From Rhodobiaceae bacterium (GTDB lineage Bacteria > Pseudomonadota > Alphaproteobacteria > Rhizobiales > Tepidamorphaceae), in contig JACKJR010000001.1 in NCBI GenBank assembly GCA_020637855.1, forward strand, positions 310,001 to 374,000: a stretch of DNA of 64,000 nt, given 5' to 3'. The notes below the pieces were generated by a model. That model had not been told where the DNA came from. It searched no databases and worked only from the letters and a program-made list of their open reading frames with translations. This document shows positions 26,849-36,598 of this stretch, piece after piece. Position 1 is the first letter of the stretch. Each line of letters starts with the position of its first letter. The translations under genes were made by a program, and so were the position numbers.

Positions 26849-28666
26849 ATGAGTGCGCTAGGTCTTGATGCGGGAAATCTGGCCGGCAGTTTCCCCGTAG
26901 CCAGTGAGCAGGACTGGCGCGCAACGGTCGAAAAGGCGCTGAAAGGCGCCGATTTCGACAAGGTCCTGACCACCAGGACCCGCGACGGATTTACGATCCA
27001 GCCGCTCTATCCGCAGAGCATAGAGGCAAAGGCCCGCCCGGCGCGCGCGGTGACCGGGCCATGGACGCTGTCCCAACGCGTCGATCATCCCCATGACAGC
27101 GATGCGGCACATCTCGCCCTTGCCGATCTTGAAGGTGGCGCCGATGGCCTTGTGCTGGTCGGGTCGGGCGGTGTCGGTGCACGGGGTTTCGGCTCCACGT
27201 CCACTTCGCTGGCAACCCGTCTCGACGGCGTCATGCCGGAACTGGTGCGCATCCGCCTTGATGCCGGAGCAGGTGCGCCCGAACTTGCAGCGGAACTTGC
27301 GGGCTTTGCCGCCCGGCGCGGCGATCAGCCGAACGTTCTCAGGGTCGATTTCGGGTTCGATCCGCTGGCGGCTTTCGCTGCGACCGGCGGCGTAGCACCA
27401 ACACCTGATGGTTGGGGCAGGGTGCTTGCCGCGTTTTCCGCGCACGGCTTTGCCGGAACGCTGATCACCGGCGACGGACGTGCCGTTCATGATGCAGGCG
27501 GCACACCTGCGCAGGAGCTGGCCTATGTCCTTGCGGCATTGGTCGAAGCCTTGCGCACCGGCGGTAAGGCCGGGCTGGATATGGCGGATATGGCAGGCCG
27601 CGCGCTCGCGATCCTCTCTGCCGATGCGGACATTTTCCCCGGCATCGCCAAGGTGCGCGCGATACGCCTGCTCTGGGCGCGGGTGCTGGAGGTGTCGAAC
27701 CTTCCCGATACCCCGTTGCGCATCGAAGCCGAAACCGCATGGCGGATGATGTCGCGGGTCGACCCATATGTGAACTTGTTGCGCGCTACCGCAGCCGTAT
27801 CCGCTGCAGGACTTGGTGGTGCGGACGGCGTGACGGTCCTGCCGCATACGCTGGCGATAGGTCTTCCAGACGGTTTTGCCCGCCGCGTTGCCCGCAACAT
27901 CCAGAACGTACTGACCGGTGAATCCAATCTCTACCGCGTTGCCGACCCGGCGGGCGGCTCAGGTTACATCGAGACCTTGACGCGGGAGCTTGCCGAAGCG
28001 GCCTGGAAGCTATTCCAGCAGATCGAGGCCGGGGGCGGAGCCGTTTCCTCGATTACGCCCGCAGACTTCCCGGCGCAGGTTGCAGAGGCACGCGCCGCGC
28101 TTGAAAAGGACATCGCCCGCCGCAAGGCGCCGCTGACCGGCGTATCCGAATTCCCCAACATCGCCGAGAAGTCGCCGGCTGTATTGATGCCGGCACCGCA
28201 AGCCGGTGATGCGGGCCCGCTGCCGGCCATGCGTGTCGCAGCAGCCTTTGAAGCCTTGCGCGACAAGGCCGATGCTGCGAAGGAGCGTCCCGCCGCATTC
28301 CTCGCGGCCATCGGCGACGTGCCGGATTTCAATGCCCGTGCCATGTTCGCTGCCAATGCACTGGCCGCGGGCGGCGTCGCGGCGGATACCGGCGATGGCG
28401 GAACCGATGCGGCCGAGATCGCATCAGCAGCACGCCGGTCCGGCAATCCGCTTGCCGTTATCTGTTCGTCCGATGCGCTCTACGCCGATCACGCCGTGGC
28501 GCTGGCGACAGCGCTCAAGTCTGCAGGTGTCAAAGAAATCTGGCTTGCCGGGCGCGGCGGCGATCAGGAGGCGGCTCTGCGGGAAGCCGGTGTCACCCGT
28601 TTCATCTTCGCCGGATGTGATATCCTCGAGACGCTCGAAGCCGCCCATGCGGCTTTCGGCAACTAA
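26849..28666 (+). CDS. mutA: Methylmalonyl-CoA mutase small (beta) subunit
   Basis: 605 residues aligning with MutA-type subunits: the N-terminal TIM barrel is kept in part and the C-terminal cobalamin-like fold is degenerate, without DxHxxG. It supports MutB in converting methylmalonyl-CoA to succinyl-CoA. The ATG at 26849 lies 13 bases after the preceding gene; an upstream in-frame start inside that gene is rejected. mutB follows 15 bases later. Confidence 0.9.
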   Translation: MSALGLDAGNLAGSFPVASEQDWRATVEKALKGADFDKVLTTRTRDGFTIQPLYPQSIEAKARPARAVTGPWTLSQRVDHPHDSDAAHLALADLEGGADGLVLVGSGGVGARGFGSTSTSLATRLDGVMPELVRIRLDAGAGAPELAAELAGFAARRGDQPNVLRVDFGFDPLAAFAATGGVAPTPDGWGRVLAAFSAHGFAGTLITGDGRAVHDAGGTPAQELAYVLAALVEALRTGGKAGLDMADMAGRALAILSADADIFPGIAKVRAIRLLWARVLEVSNLPDTPLRIEAETAWRMMSRVDPYVNLLRATAAVSAAGLGGADGVTVLPHTLAIGLPDGFARRVARNIQNVLTGESNLYRVADPAGGSGYIETLTRELAEAAWKLFQQIEAGGGAVSSITPADFPAQVAEARAALEKDIARRKAPLTGVSEFPNIAEKSPAVLMPAPQAGDAGPLPAMRVAAAFEALRDKADAAKERPAAFLAAIGDVPDFNARAMFAANALAAGGVAADTGDGGTDAAEIASAARRSGNPLAVICSSDALYADHAVALATALKSAGVKEIWLAGRGGDQEAALREAGVTRFIFAGCDILETLEAAHAAFGN

Positions 28667-28681
28667 GGAAGGGCTGTGACG

Positions 28682-30838
28682 ATGACCGGATTGCCCGATT
28701 TCACCAAGGTCGATTTCGCCGTCCATGCTGCTGGCGCGGCACCGGATGCGCCCGCTTGGGAGACACCGGAAGGCATCGCCATCGCTTCACGCTTTCAGGC
28801 GGGCGACCGCGACGGCCTCGACTTTCTGAACGCGTGGCCCGGCATCGCGCCCTACCTGCGCGGGCCCTATCCGACCATGTATGTGCAGAAGCCCTGGACC
28901 GTGCGCCAGTATGCCGGCTTCTCGACGGCTGAGGATTCCAACGCCTTCTACCGCCGCAACCTCGCCGCCGGCCAGAAGGGGCTTTCCATCGCCTTCGATC
29001 TGGCAACGCACCGGGGTTATGATTCAGATAATCCGCGCGTCATGGGCGATGTCGGCATGGCGGGCGTCGCCATCGATTCCATCTACGACATGCGCACCCT
29101 GTTCGACCGCATTCCGCTCGACCAGATGACCGTGTCGATGACCATGAACGGCGCGGTGCTGCCCGTCATGGCGCTCTATATCGTTGCGGCCGAGGAGCAG
29201 GGCGTGAAGCCGCACCTGCTCGGCGGGACCATCCAGAACGATATCCTCAAGGAGTTCATGGTCCGCAACACCTACATCTATCCGCCGGAACAGTCGGTAC
29301 GCATCATCGCCGACATCTTCGCCTATACGGCGGAGAACATGCCGCGCTTCAATTCCATTTCGATTTCCGGCTACCACATGCAGGAAGCCGGCGCGACGGC
29401 GGATCTCGAGCTTGCGTATACGCTCGCCGACGGCCTCGAATATGCCCGCACCGGCGTCAAGGCCGGCCTCGACATCGACCGCTTCGCGCCGCGGCTGTCG
29501 TTCTTCTGGGCGATCGGCATGAACTACTTCATGGAAGTCGCCAAGATGCGGGCTGCCCGCATGATCTGGGCGAACCTGATGCACGGCTTCGCGCCGAAGG
29601 ATGCGCGCTCGCTGTCCCTGCGCACCCACTGCCAGACCTCCGGTTGGAGCCTGACGGCGCAGGACGTGTTCAACAACGTCACCCGCACCGCCATCGAGGC
29701 GATGGCCGCCACCCACGGCCACACCCAGTCGCTGCACACGAATGCGCTCGATGAGGCGTTGGCGCTTCCGACGGATTTTTCCGCGCGCATTGCCCGCAAC
29801 ACCCAGCTCTTCCTGCAGCAGGAATCCGGCACATGCCGCGTCATCGACCCATGGGGCGGCTCCTACTTCGTCGAGAAGCTGACACACGATCTCGCCGAAA
29901 AGGCGATTGCCCATATCGAGGAAGTCGAGGCCATGGGCGGCATGGCCAAGGCGATTGCCGCAGGCCTTCCGAAGCTGAAGATCGAGGAAGCCGCCGCTCG
30001 TACGCAGGCGCGCATCGATTCAGGCGAGCAGCCCGTCATCGGCGTCAACAAGTACCGCGTGGCCGAAGACGCCGAGATCGAAATCCTGAAAGTGGATAAT
30101 TCCGCCGTACGCACCCAGCAGGTCGACAAGCTCAAGCGCCTGCGCGACGAGCGCGATCAAAAGGAAGTCGATGCAGCCCTCGATGCGCTCGCCAAGGCAG
30201 GCGACAGCGGTCGCGGCAACCTGCTGGCGCTCGCAGTCGATGCTGCTCGCGCCAAGGCGACCGTGGGCGAGATTTCCGGCGCGCTGGAGCGCGTGTGGGG
30301 CCGCCACACCGCCGAGATCAAGGCGATTTCCGGTGTCTACCGTCGCGAGGGACAGGCCATGTCAGACCAGATCACCCGCATTCAGGAACTCGTCGAGCAG
30401 TTCGTCGAGGACGAGGGCCGCCGCCCGCGCATCCTCGTCGCAAAGGTCGGCCAGGACGGCCACGACCGCGGCCAGAAGGTCATCGCTTCGGCCTTCGCGG
30501 ACCTTGGCTTCGATGTCGATATCGGTCCGCTGTTCGCAACGCCCGAGGAAGCCGCCCGCCAGGCGATCGAGAACGACGTGCATATCGTCGGCGTGTCGTC
30601 GCTCGCCGCTGGCCACCTGACGCTGGTGCCGGCGCTACGCGATGCGCTCACCGCCGAAGGCCGGCCCGACATCATGATCGTTGCCGGTGGCGTGATCCCG
30701 CCGCAGGACTACGAGGCACTTAAAAGCGCCGGCGCTTCGGCGATCTTCCCGCCCGGCACCGTGATCGCGCAGGCCGCGGAAAGCCTGATCCACGAACTCA
30801 ACCAGCGCTTGGGTCACGCCAAGGAAGCGGCGGAATAA
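28682..30838 (+). CDS. mutB: Methylmalonyl-CoA mutase large (alpha) subunit
   Basis: 718 residues. The TIM barrel holds typical stretches TVRQYAGFSTAEDSNAFYR, LSIAFDLATHRGYDSDNPRV and LRTHCQTSGWSLTAQDV. The C-terminal cobalamin domain shows VGQDGHDRGQKVIASAF (DxHxxG near 592) and VGVSSLAAGH. It catalyses the adenosylcobalamin-dependent rearrangement of propionyl-CoA-derived methylmalonyl-CoA into succinyl-CoA. The start at 28682 is preceded by AAGGAAGGG. MeaB, its protector GTPase, is encoded 2.3 kb downstream. Confidence 0.95.
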   Translation: MTGLPDFTKVDFAVHAAGAAPDAPAWETPEGIAIASRFQAGDRDGLDFLNAWPGIAPYLRGPYPTMYVQKPWTVRQYAGFSTAEDSNAFYRRNLAAGQKGLSIAFDLATHRGYDSDNPRVMGDVGMAGVAIDSIYDMRTLFDRIPLDQMTVSMTMNGAVLPVMALYIVAAEEQGVKPHLLGGTIQNDILKEFMVRNTYIYPPEQSVRIIADIFAYTAENMPRFNSISISGYHMQEAGATADLELAYTLADGLEYARTGVKAGLDIDRFAPRLSFFWAIGMNYFMEVAKMRAARMIWANLMHGFAPKDARSLSLRTHCQTSGWSLTAQDVFNNVTRTAIEAMAATHGHTQSLHTNALDEALALPTDFSARIARNTQLFLQQESGTCRVIDPWGGSYFVEKLTHDLAEKAIAHIEEVEAMGGMAKAIAAGLPKLKIEEAAARTQARIDSGEQPVIGVNKYRVAEDAEIEILKVDNSAVRTQQVDKLKRLRDERDQKEVDAALDALAKAGDSGRGNLLALAVDAARAKATVGEISGALERVWGRHTAEIKAISGVYRREGQAMSDQITRIQELVEQFVEDEGRRPRILVAKVGQDGHDRGQKVIASAFADLGFDVDIGPLFATPEEAARQAIENDVHIVGVSSLAAGHLTLVPALRDALTAEGRPDIMIVAGGVIPPQDYEALKSAGASAIFPPGTVIAQAAESLIHELNQRLGHAKEAAE

Positions 30839-30872
30839 GCGTCTGAACCAAGGCTGCGAAAGCAGGTGAGAC

Positions 30873-31085
30873 TTACGCCTTCGACCGGCCTTCGGTCAGC
30901 TTGGCGATCTGCTTTGCGATCCATAACGCAATCGGAATCGAGATTATAAAGCCCGCACCCGCGGCGATCAGCATCATCTGGCCGGACTGCGCCAATGGCC
31001 CTGCCGTCTCGCGGATTGCGAGCGCCAGAACGAGCAGGCCGGTGATGACCGGGGCGAGAAAGATATAGACAATCAGCTTGAGCAT
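30873..31085 (-). CDS. Small two-helix membrane protein
   Basis: 70 residues with two membrane segments (LIVYIFLAPVITGLLVLALAI and MMLIAAGAGFIISIPIALWIA) and a basic tail (KQIAKLTEGRSKA). No function can be assigned. It lies on the opposite strand between mutB and a lipoprotein gene. Confidence 0.7.
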   Translation of the reverse strand: MLKLIVYIFLAPVITGLLVLALAIRETAGPLAQSGQMMLIAAGAGFIISIPIALWIAKQIAKLTEGRSKA

Positions 31086-31269
31086 CGCAGAAGCTCCTTC
31101 ACATTCGCGTGCAGGAATATTGCTCTGCGAACCTATGCCCAGCGGATCGCTGTGAATTGCGAAATGTCAAACCGATGCATGAGCGGTTTCAGCCCGCACG
31201 ATTTCTGTTGACGCAACGTCGTAAACGGGAGCAACGATTTTGCATCGCAGCTTCTTCTCGGAGCCATCC

Positions 31270-31794
31270 ATGCACGCCATTTCGGTCTTCCGTATCGTTC
31301 CGGTCTTTGTTGCAGCAATCGCGCTTGCAGGCTGCATTCTTTCACAAGATGCGCTGTTCGATGTTGCCGAGGCGATCACCCCGGTCGCCGAGGGTCGCTA
31401 TCAGGAAATGGCGCGCGGCGAGAACAACGAATTCGAGACGGTGGCCACGGTCACCGTAACGATCAATGGAAACGTCTACACGGCCACAGGTGACGATGAC
31501 CGGGATCCGGCGATGTTCACGATGTATGACGGCGGCAACGGGTTGATCATCACCATGGTGGTTGAGGACGGCGAGGCCGGATACGCGCTGCTTCGTGCCG
31601 TGGATGGCGAACTTCTTCATTGGGCGGCAACATGCGAGGTTGCAGGCGAAATCGGGATCCTGGCGGATTTCCCTGGCGTCGAGGATAATGAAGGCAACTG
31701 CATCATGCCCGAACGCGACACCCTGATCGCGTTCATGACCGCTTATGCCGCAAAGGTGGAGCCGGACTACAAATACGTGCCTGTTGCGCAGTAA
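31270..31794 (+). CDS. Putative lipoprotein of unknown function
   Basis: 174 residues with a lipoprotein signal ending ALAGC (Cys22). The mature part is acidic, with two further cysteines (ATCEVAGE, GNCIMPE). No family recognised. The ATG at 31270 starts the lipoprotein signal; a TTG 30 bases upstream is unlikely. Confidence 0.7.
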   Translation: MHAISVFRIVPVFVAAIALAGCILSQDALFDVAEAITPVAEGRYQEMARGENNEFETVATVTVTINGNVYTATGDDDRDPAMFTMYDGGNGLIITMVVEDGEAGYALLRAVDGELLHWAATCEVAGEIGILADFPGVEDNEGNCIMPERDTLIAFMTAYAAKVEPDYKYVPVAQ

Positions 31795-31844
31795 GAGCCG
31801 GAAGCTGACTCAAACGTCACGTAACTCGTCCGTCACCTGACTCT

Positions 31845-31861
31845 GACGTAAGCGTCAGCTT
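31845..31861. terminator. Hairpin between convergent genes
   Basis: CTGACG-TAAG-CGTCAG forms a six-base-pair hairpin immediately before the end of the DUF4412-like gene, and an outer AAGCTGAC / GTCAGCTT pair starts near 31802. There is no T-run, so termination is only possible. Confidence 0.35.
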
Positions 31862-32457
31862 CAGAATGGCATGCGCATTCCCGGCATGCCGGCGCCCATG
31901 CCGCCAAGTCCGCCCATGCCTTGTGGCATGTCCATGACCTGCATGCCTGCAGGTGCCTCGAACTGGCCGGTGTCCTGCGCCGAACGGTCGATTTGCGTCA
32001 TCGTCGCCGTGACGCCGCCGCCGATGGTACGCACCGGAATGCCGTCGGCCGTGATGCAGACTTCCGCATTATGAGACAACCAGATTTCACAGTTCTCGCC
32101 GCTGACCGTGTCCGTGCGCCCGGTCGGTTCGCCCTCCAGCTTTATGTCTTTGCCCGTGTCCACCCGCATCGCCATGCCGGGCATCATGGATGACCACATC
32201 AGCGACGATCCATTGCCCATGTCGCGGATCACGGTCATCTGCTGACCTTCCATGTTCATGTCGATCCGCATCTTGTTGAGCGAACTCGAATAGCTGAAGC
32301 GCGAGGGCTTCATCTGGTCCGGAGCGCCTGTGACATCCCATTGCGCGGTGAAATCCGTTTGCGGCAGCGGCGCCGGTTCCGCGGCAGCGTTCTGGGCGGA
32401 AAAAGTTCCTGCAAGGATGATGGCAGACAGAATGTGCGCGAAATGGCCGGATTTCAT
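31861..32457 (-). CDS. Secreted DUF4412-like protein
   Basis: 198 residues with a signal peptide (MKSGHFAHILSAIILAGTFSAQNAAA). The body reads like a DUF4412 beta-rich domain (FSYSSSLNKMRIDMNMEGQQMTVIRDMG) and the C-terminus is a Met/Gly-rich tail (MPQGMGGLGGMGAGMPGMRM). The Met-rich tail could bind copper, but that is speculation. The assignment to DUF4412 is from pattern only. Confidence 0.65.
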   Translation of the reverse strand: MKSGHFAHILSAIILAGTFSAQNAAAEPAPLPQTDFTAQWDVTGAPDQMKPSRFSYSSSLNKMRIDMNMEGQQMTVIRDMGNGSSLMWSSMMPGMAMRVDTGKDIKLEGEPTGRTDTVSGENCEIWLSHNAEVCITADGIPVRTIGGGVTATMTQIDRSAQDTGQFEAPAGMQVMDMPQGMGGLGGMGAGMPGMRMPF

Positions 32458-32565
32458 CGTTCGTTCCCTTAGCTGTCATGTATGTGTGAGCACAAAGCCA
32501 CGATTCCAGATGGGGAACCGTTCAACCGCTTGCAACGGCGCGTCTGGCTGTTATTGGATGCGGCC

Positions 32566-33168
32566 ATGATCATGAACCTACGATTCCGGCCCGCTTATGG
32601 CGCGGCTCTGATTGCCCTGTTGCTCGCGTCCTGCGCCGGCCAGACTTCGTTGGACGGGTCCGGTGCGATTTCGAATGCGCCGGCGTCCAGCCTGTACACG
32701 CTGACTGCGGCAAGCGCAGGGCCGATCACGTCGGCGACCGCTTATGGTTCGGGCACGATCAAGAGCCTGTTCCCCGGCCGCCGCACGCAAGCCGTGCAGA
32801 TCGCCGACGATGAGCGCACTGTCTATGCACTCGCCGTGTTCGAGGATGGCCTGCAGACGATCGCCGTTGAGCCCAACAACACCAACAGCGCGATTGTCGC
32901 GGTGCATGGCCTCGGCCCCGGTGTCGCCGGTCCCCAAGGCGAGCGCATCGGCATGACGTTTGATGAGGTCGGAATGAGTTCGTCGCGCTGCCATGCGGGA
33001 CAGCAGCTTTGGGCCGGCATGCCGATCTGCACTGCAAATGGCGCGCAGAACGTGACCTTGGTCTTTGATCCCGGTCCCGGCAATGCCGGCAAACCGGGAC
33101 AGCTTCCCTCACGCGGCGCAATCGGCAAGTCGAAGCTGACCCGCATCGTCTGGACGCCGGTGCGATGA
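32566..33168 (+). CDS. DUF1131-like lipoprotein (YfeY-type)
   Basis: 200 residues. A lipobox LLASC follows MIMNLRFRPAYGAALIALLLA. The body recalls DUF1131 (E. coli RpoE-regulated YfeY): YTLTAASAGPITSATAYGSGTIKSLFPG, then GERIGMTFDEV, two cysteines, and the ending KSKLTRIVWTPVR. It overlaps meaB by 4 bases, so the two are translationally coupled. The start at 32566 rather than 32482 gives the lipoprotein signal. Confidence 0.75.
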   Translation: MIMNLRFRPAYGAALIALLLASCAGQTSLDGSGAISNAPASSLYTLTAASAGPITSATAYGSGTIKSLFPGRRTQAVQIADDERTVYALAVFEDGLQTIAVEPNNTNSAIVAVHGLGPGVAGPQGERIGMTFDEVGMSSSRCHAGQQLWAGMPICTANGAQNVTLVFDPGPGNAGKPGQLPSRGAIGKSKLTRIVWTPVR

Positions 33169-34151
33169 GCCCGCGCGCACCGGACCCGCAAGCGCTTGCC
33201 GCCGGGCTGATTGGCGGCGACAGGTCGGCTCTGGCACGTGCCATAACGCTGGTGGAATCCACAAGGCCGGAGCATCGCAGGCTTGCCGGTGAATTGCTGC
33301 AGGCCTGTCTGCCAAAGACGGGAAACGCGATCCGCGTCGGTATTACCGGTGTCCCCGGCGTCGGCAAGTCGACCGCCATCGACCAGCTTGGCGTGAACCT
33401 CACCTCACAGGGTCAAAAGGTTGCCGTACTGGCGGTGGACCCGTCATCGAGCCGCACCGGCGGTTCGATCCTCGGCGACAAGACCCGCATGGCGAGGCTT
33501 TCGGTTGACCCGAATGCCTTTGTCCGCCCGTCGCCGTCTGCCGGAACGCTGGGCGGCGTTGCCGCACGCACCCGCGAGACCATGCTGCTGTGCGAGGCGG
33601 CGGGCTTCGATGTCGTGCTGGTCGAGACCGTCGGTACGGGCCAGTCGGAAACCTCCGTTGCCGATATGGTCGACACTTTTCTCGTGCTGATGCTGCCGGG
33701 GGCGGGCGACGAGCTTCAGGGTATCAAGAAGGGTATCCTCGAGCTCGCCGACATCATCGCCATCAACAAGGCGGAGGGCGACAACCGCCAGCGCGCGCAG
33801 AACGCGGCCGCCGAGTATGTCGCGGCGCTGAAGATCCTGATGCCGCGCGTGCCGCAATGGCAACCGCCGGTGTTGACGGTGTCCGGCCTCGCTGACGAGG
33901 GGCTCGACAAGCTTTGGGGCGAGGTCGTGCGTCATCGCGAGGTGACGCAGGCCGCCGGTGCCTTCGCCACAACCCGCGCCGACCAGCAGGTCAAATGGAT
34001 GTGGGCGATGCTGGAGGACCGTATCCTTGGCCGCCTGACCCGCGACCCCGTAACAAAGGCAAAAATCCGCGAACTGGAAGCGCAGGTGCGCGACGGCACC
34101 ACTGCCGCGACGCTTGCAGTCGAGGACATCGTCGGCGGACTGGATAACTGA
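33165..34151 (+). CDS. meaB: Methylmalonyl-CoA mutase-associated GTPase MeaB
   Basis: A 328-residue G3E GTPase with P-loop GVPGVGKSTAID near residue 62, VLAVDPSSSRTGGSILGDKTRM, VETVGTGQSETSVADMVD and the NKAEGD base-recognition motif. It guards methylmalonyl-CoA mutase against inactivation and gates cobalamin loading. It belongs functionally with mutAB, encoded 2.3 kb upstream. The start overlaps the lipoprotein stop; the stop overlaps the next start by one base. Confidence 0.95.
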   Translation: MSPRAPDPQALAAGLIGGDRSALARAITLVESTRPEHRRLAGELLQACLPKTGNAIRVGITGVPGVGKSTAIDQLGVNLTSQGQKVAVLAVDPSSSRTGGSILGDKTRMARLSVDPNAFVRPSPSAGTLGGVAARTRETMLLCEAAGFDVVLVETVGTGQSETSVADMVDTFLVLMLPGAGDELQGIKKGILELADIIAINKAEGDNRQRAQNAAAEYVAALKILMPRVPQWQPPVLTVSGLADEGLDKLWGEVVRHREVTQAAGAFATTRADQQVKWMWAMLEDRILGRLTRDPVTKAKIRELEAQVRDGTTAATLAVEDIVGGLDN

Positions 34152-34759
34152 TGACAGCGCGCCCGCGCCTTCTGGCCACGGGCTTCGGCGCTTTTCCAGG
34201 CGCGCCTGAAAACCCGACCGGGATGTTCGTCAATGAAGACCGCATGGTGAAGGTTGCGCGGCTCAAGGGCGTCGATCTGATTACGCAGGTCTTGCCGGTC
34301 GAATACGCGCTCCTCGATGTCTGGCAAGAAGCGCTGGATATTGTGCGGCCCGATGCGATCCTGCATTTCGGGTTGGCTGCGCGTGCTGAAACGATCCGCG
34401 TCGAGACCACGGCGCATAACAATGCCGCACCCTACAGGCGTGATGCGGCGGATGATTTGCCGCTTCGTATCCTCGATGCTGAAGGTCCTTCGATCCGCCG
34501 CGTCAACCTGCCGGTCGATGAGCTGATGCAGGCGATTGCCGCAACCGGCCTGTTCGTGCGCCGTTCCGTCGATGCCGGTGATTATCTGTGCAACGCGATC
34601 CTCTACGCCTCGCTGCAATGGTGCGCGGAAAATCGGGGAACCATGGCCGGGTTCATCCATGTCCCAATGGATAGTGCGGAGCGTTTGCGCCCGGCATACG
34701 AAGCTGCCGTTGCTGCGATGATTACGCGGCTTAGCCGGAACGCTGCATCATACGGCTGA
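34151..34759 (+). CDS. pcp: Pyroglutamyl-peptidase I (peptidase C15)
   Basis: 202 residues. The catalytic triad is seen as E80 (FGLAARAETIRVE), C147 (DAGDYLCNAILY) and H170 (AGFIHVP), and the opening LATGFGAFPGAPENPT is typical. It removes N-terminal pyroglutamate from peptides. It is coupled to meaB by a one-base overlap. Its last 29 bases overlap a convergent membrane gene. Confidence 0.9.
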   Translation: MTARPRLLATGFGAFPGAPENPTGMFVNEDRMVKVARLKGVDLITQVLPVEYALLDVWQEALDIVRPDAILHFGLAARAETIRVETTAHNNAAPYRRDAADDLPLRILDAEGPSIRRVNLPVDELMQAIAATGLFVRRSVDAGDYLCNAILYASLQWCAENRGTMAGFIHVPMDSAERLRPAYEAAVAAMITRLSRNAASYG

Positions 34760-35135
34760 ACAGCGGCGCAAGCGCCATGATTGCCAAGCCGATCGGGAAC
34801 AGGCTCCCCGCCGCGAGATTGAAGGATTGCAGGTAGGTCTCGAGCGGCTGCTTCAGGATCGCGAGCGCGAATATGCCCTCGATAACAAGCAGCGTGGCAA
34901 CACCGATCAACCCAAGTCCGAGCAGCCATGGCCTGCTTTGTCCCGGAGCAAGCATGCGCTCCAACCAGCAGCCAATGGCGAAAACAGATGCCGTAACCAG
35001 CGGGAATTCGATCTGCTGCGCAAGATGCGCGCCGAATTTGGGCGCAAGCACCAGTTCGCGCGCCAGTCCAAACATGAAACCGGTGGCGAAAGCGAGTACG
35101 CCGTAGCGAAGGCCGAGACGGACCAGAGCACCCAT
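34731..35135 (-). CDS. Four-helix membrane protein of unknown function
   Basis: 134 residues with about four hydrophobic segments (YGVLAFATGFMFGLA, FPLVTASVFAIGCWL, WLLGLGLIGVATLLVIEGIFALAIL, LFPIGLAIMALAPLF). It starts 7 bases after the glutaryl-CoA dehydrogenase stop and is probably co-transcribed with it. No family named. Confidence 0.75.
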   Translation of the reverse strand: MGALVRLGLRYGVLAFATGFMFGLARELVLAPKFGAHLAQQIEFPLVTASVFAIGCWLERMLAPGQSRPWLLGLGLIGVATLLVIEGIFALAILKQPLETYLQSFNLAAGSLFPIGLAIMALAPLFSRMMQRSG

Positions 35136-35142
35136 CAACTGA

Positions 35143-36360
35143 TCAGAAGAACGCCTGCAGCCCGGTCTGAGCGCGCCCAAGGATCAGCGCGTGTACGTCG
35201 TGGGTGCCTTCATAAGTGTTGACCGTCTCCAGGTTCGCGACGTGACGCATCACGTGATACTCCTCCTGGATGCCGTTGCCGCCATGCATGTCGCGGGCAA
35301 CGCGGGCGATGTCGAGCGCCTTGCCGCAGTTGTTGCGCTTGACGAGCGAAATCATCTCCGGCGCCATGCGGCCTTCATCCATCAGCCGCCCGACGCGCAA
35401 TGACCCCTGAAGTCCGAGCGTGATCTCGGTCTGCATGTCGGCGAGCTTCTTCTGTACAAGCTGCGTCGCAGCCAGCGGCCGGTCGAACTGCTTGCGGTCG
35501 AGCGTATATTGCCGCGCCCGGTGCCAGCAGTCCTCGGCAGCCCCCAGCGCGCCCCACGAGATGCCGTAGCGCGCCCGGTTGAGACAGCCGAACGGACCCT
35601 TGAGGCCGGAAACATTCGGCAGCAATGCGCTTTCAGGCACCTCGACATTGTCCATGACGATTTCGCCGGTGATGGAAGCCCTCAGGGAAAGCTTGCCACC
35701 GATCTTCGGTGCTGAAAGCCCCTTCATGCCCTTGTCGAGGATGAAGCCGCGGATTTGCCCGTCATGGGCTTCCGACTTCGCCCAGACGACGAAGACGTCT
35801 GCGATCGGCGCGTTGGATATCCACATCTTCGATCCGGTCAGCCGGTAGCCGCCGTCGATCTTCTTCGCGCGCGTCTTCATGCCGGCGGGGTCGGAGCCTG
35901 CGTCAGGTTCCGTCAGCCCGAAACAGCCGACGAACTCCCCGGTCGCCAGCTTGGGCAGATATTTCTGGCGCTGCGTATCGTCGCCATAGGCGAAGATCGG
36001 ATACATCACCAGCGATGACTGAACGCTCATCATCGAGCGGTAACCGCTGTCGACCCGTTCCACCTCGCGCGCCACCAGACCATACGACACGTATGAAGCA
36101 CCGGCGCAACCGTACTCTTCGGGCAGCGTCAGGCCGAGCAGGCCCATCTCGCCCATCTCGGAGAAAATCGAACGGTCGGTCTTCTCCTCCCGGTAAGCCT
36201 CGATGATGCGCGGCAACAGCCTTTCCTGTGCATAGTCGCGCGCGGTGTCGCGGATCAGCCGCTCTTCCTCGGTGAGCTGATCGTCGAGCAGGAACGGATC
36301 GTCCCAGGAAAACGGGGCCGGTTTGTCGGGGTGCGGGGCAGCCTTGGTTACGGCGCTCAT
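35143..36360 (-). CDS. gcdH: Glutaryl-CoA dehydrogenase
   Basis: 405 residues. Acyl-CoA dehydrogenase signatures GCFGLTEPDAGSDPAGMKTRA and KMWISNAPIADVFVVWAK are present, and the C-terminal NTYEGTHDVHALILGRAQTG supplies the catalytic glutamate in the position used by GCDH. It oxidises and decarboxylates glutaryl-CoA to crotonyl-CoA in lysine and tryptophan breakdown. GGGAGG lies 6 bases before the ATG at 36360, making the upstream in-frame start unlikely. Confidence 0.92.
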   Translation of the reverse strand: MSAVTKAAPHPDKPAPFSWDDPFLLDDQLTEEERLIRDTARDYAQERLLPRIIEAYREEKTDRSIFSEMGEMGLLGLTLPEEYGCAGASYVSYGLVAREVERVDSGYRSMMSVQSSLVMYPIFAYGDDTQRQKYLPKLATGEFVGCFGLTEPDAGSDPAGMKTRAKKIDGGYRLTGSKMWISNAPIADVFVVWAKSEAHDGQIRGFILDKGMKGLSAPKIGGKLSLRASITGEIVMDNVEVPESALLPNVSGLKGPFGCLNRARYGISWGALGAAEDCWHRARQYTLDRKQFDRPLAATQLVQKKLADMQTEITLGLQGSLRVGRLMDEGRMAPEMISLVKRNNCGKALDIARVARDMHGGNGIQEEYHVMRHVANLETVNTYEGTHDVHALILGRAQTGLQAFF

Positions 36361-36598
36361 GAGGGTCCTCCCGGTTTGAATGTTTATGGGCAATCAATAG
36401 TCCCGCTGCGGGGGAGGGGCAAGCACACGAAATATGTAAGTCAGTATTCATAGGACAAATAAAAATCATGAATTTAGATTGCAGCCATGAATTGTGTGTT
36501 GCTCTTGCGCCACCATTTATAATTGAATCCAGAATCAAGGCGATTCACAACTTGCCGGTGCGTAAAGCCCTGCCTATTCGTTTTTAACTTGGAACGAG

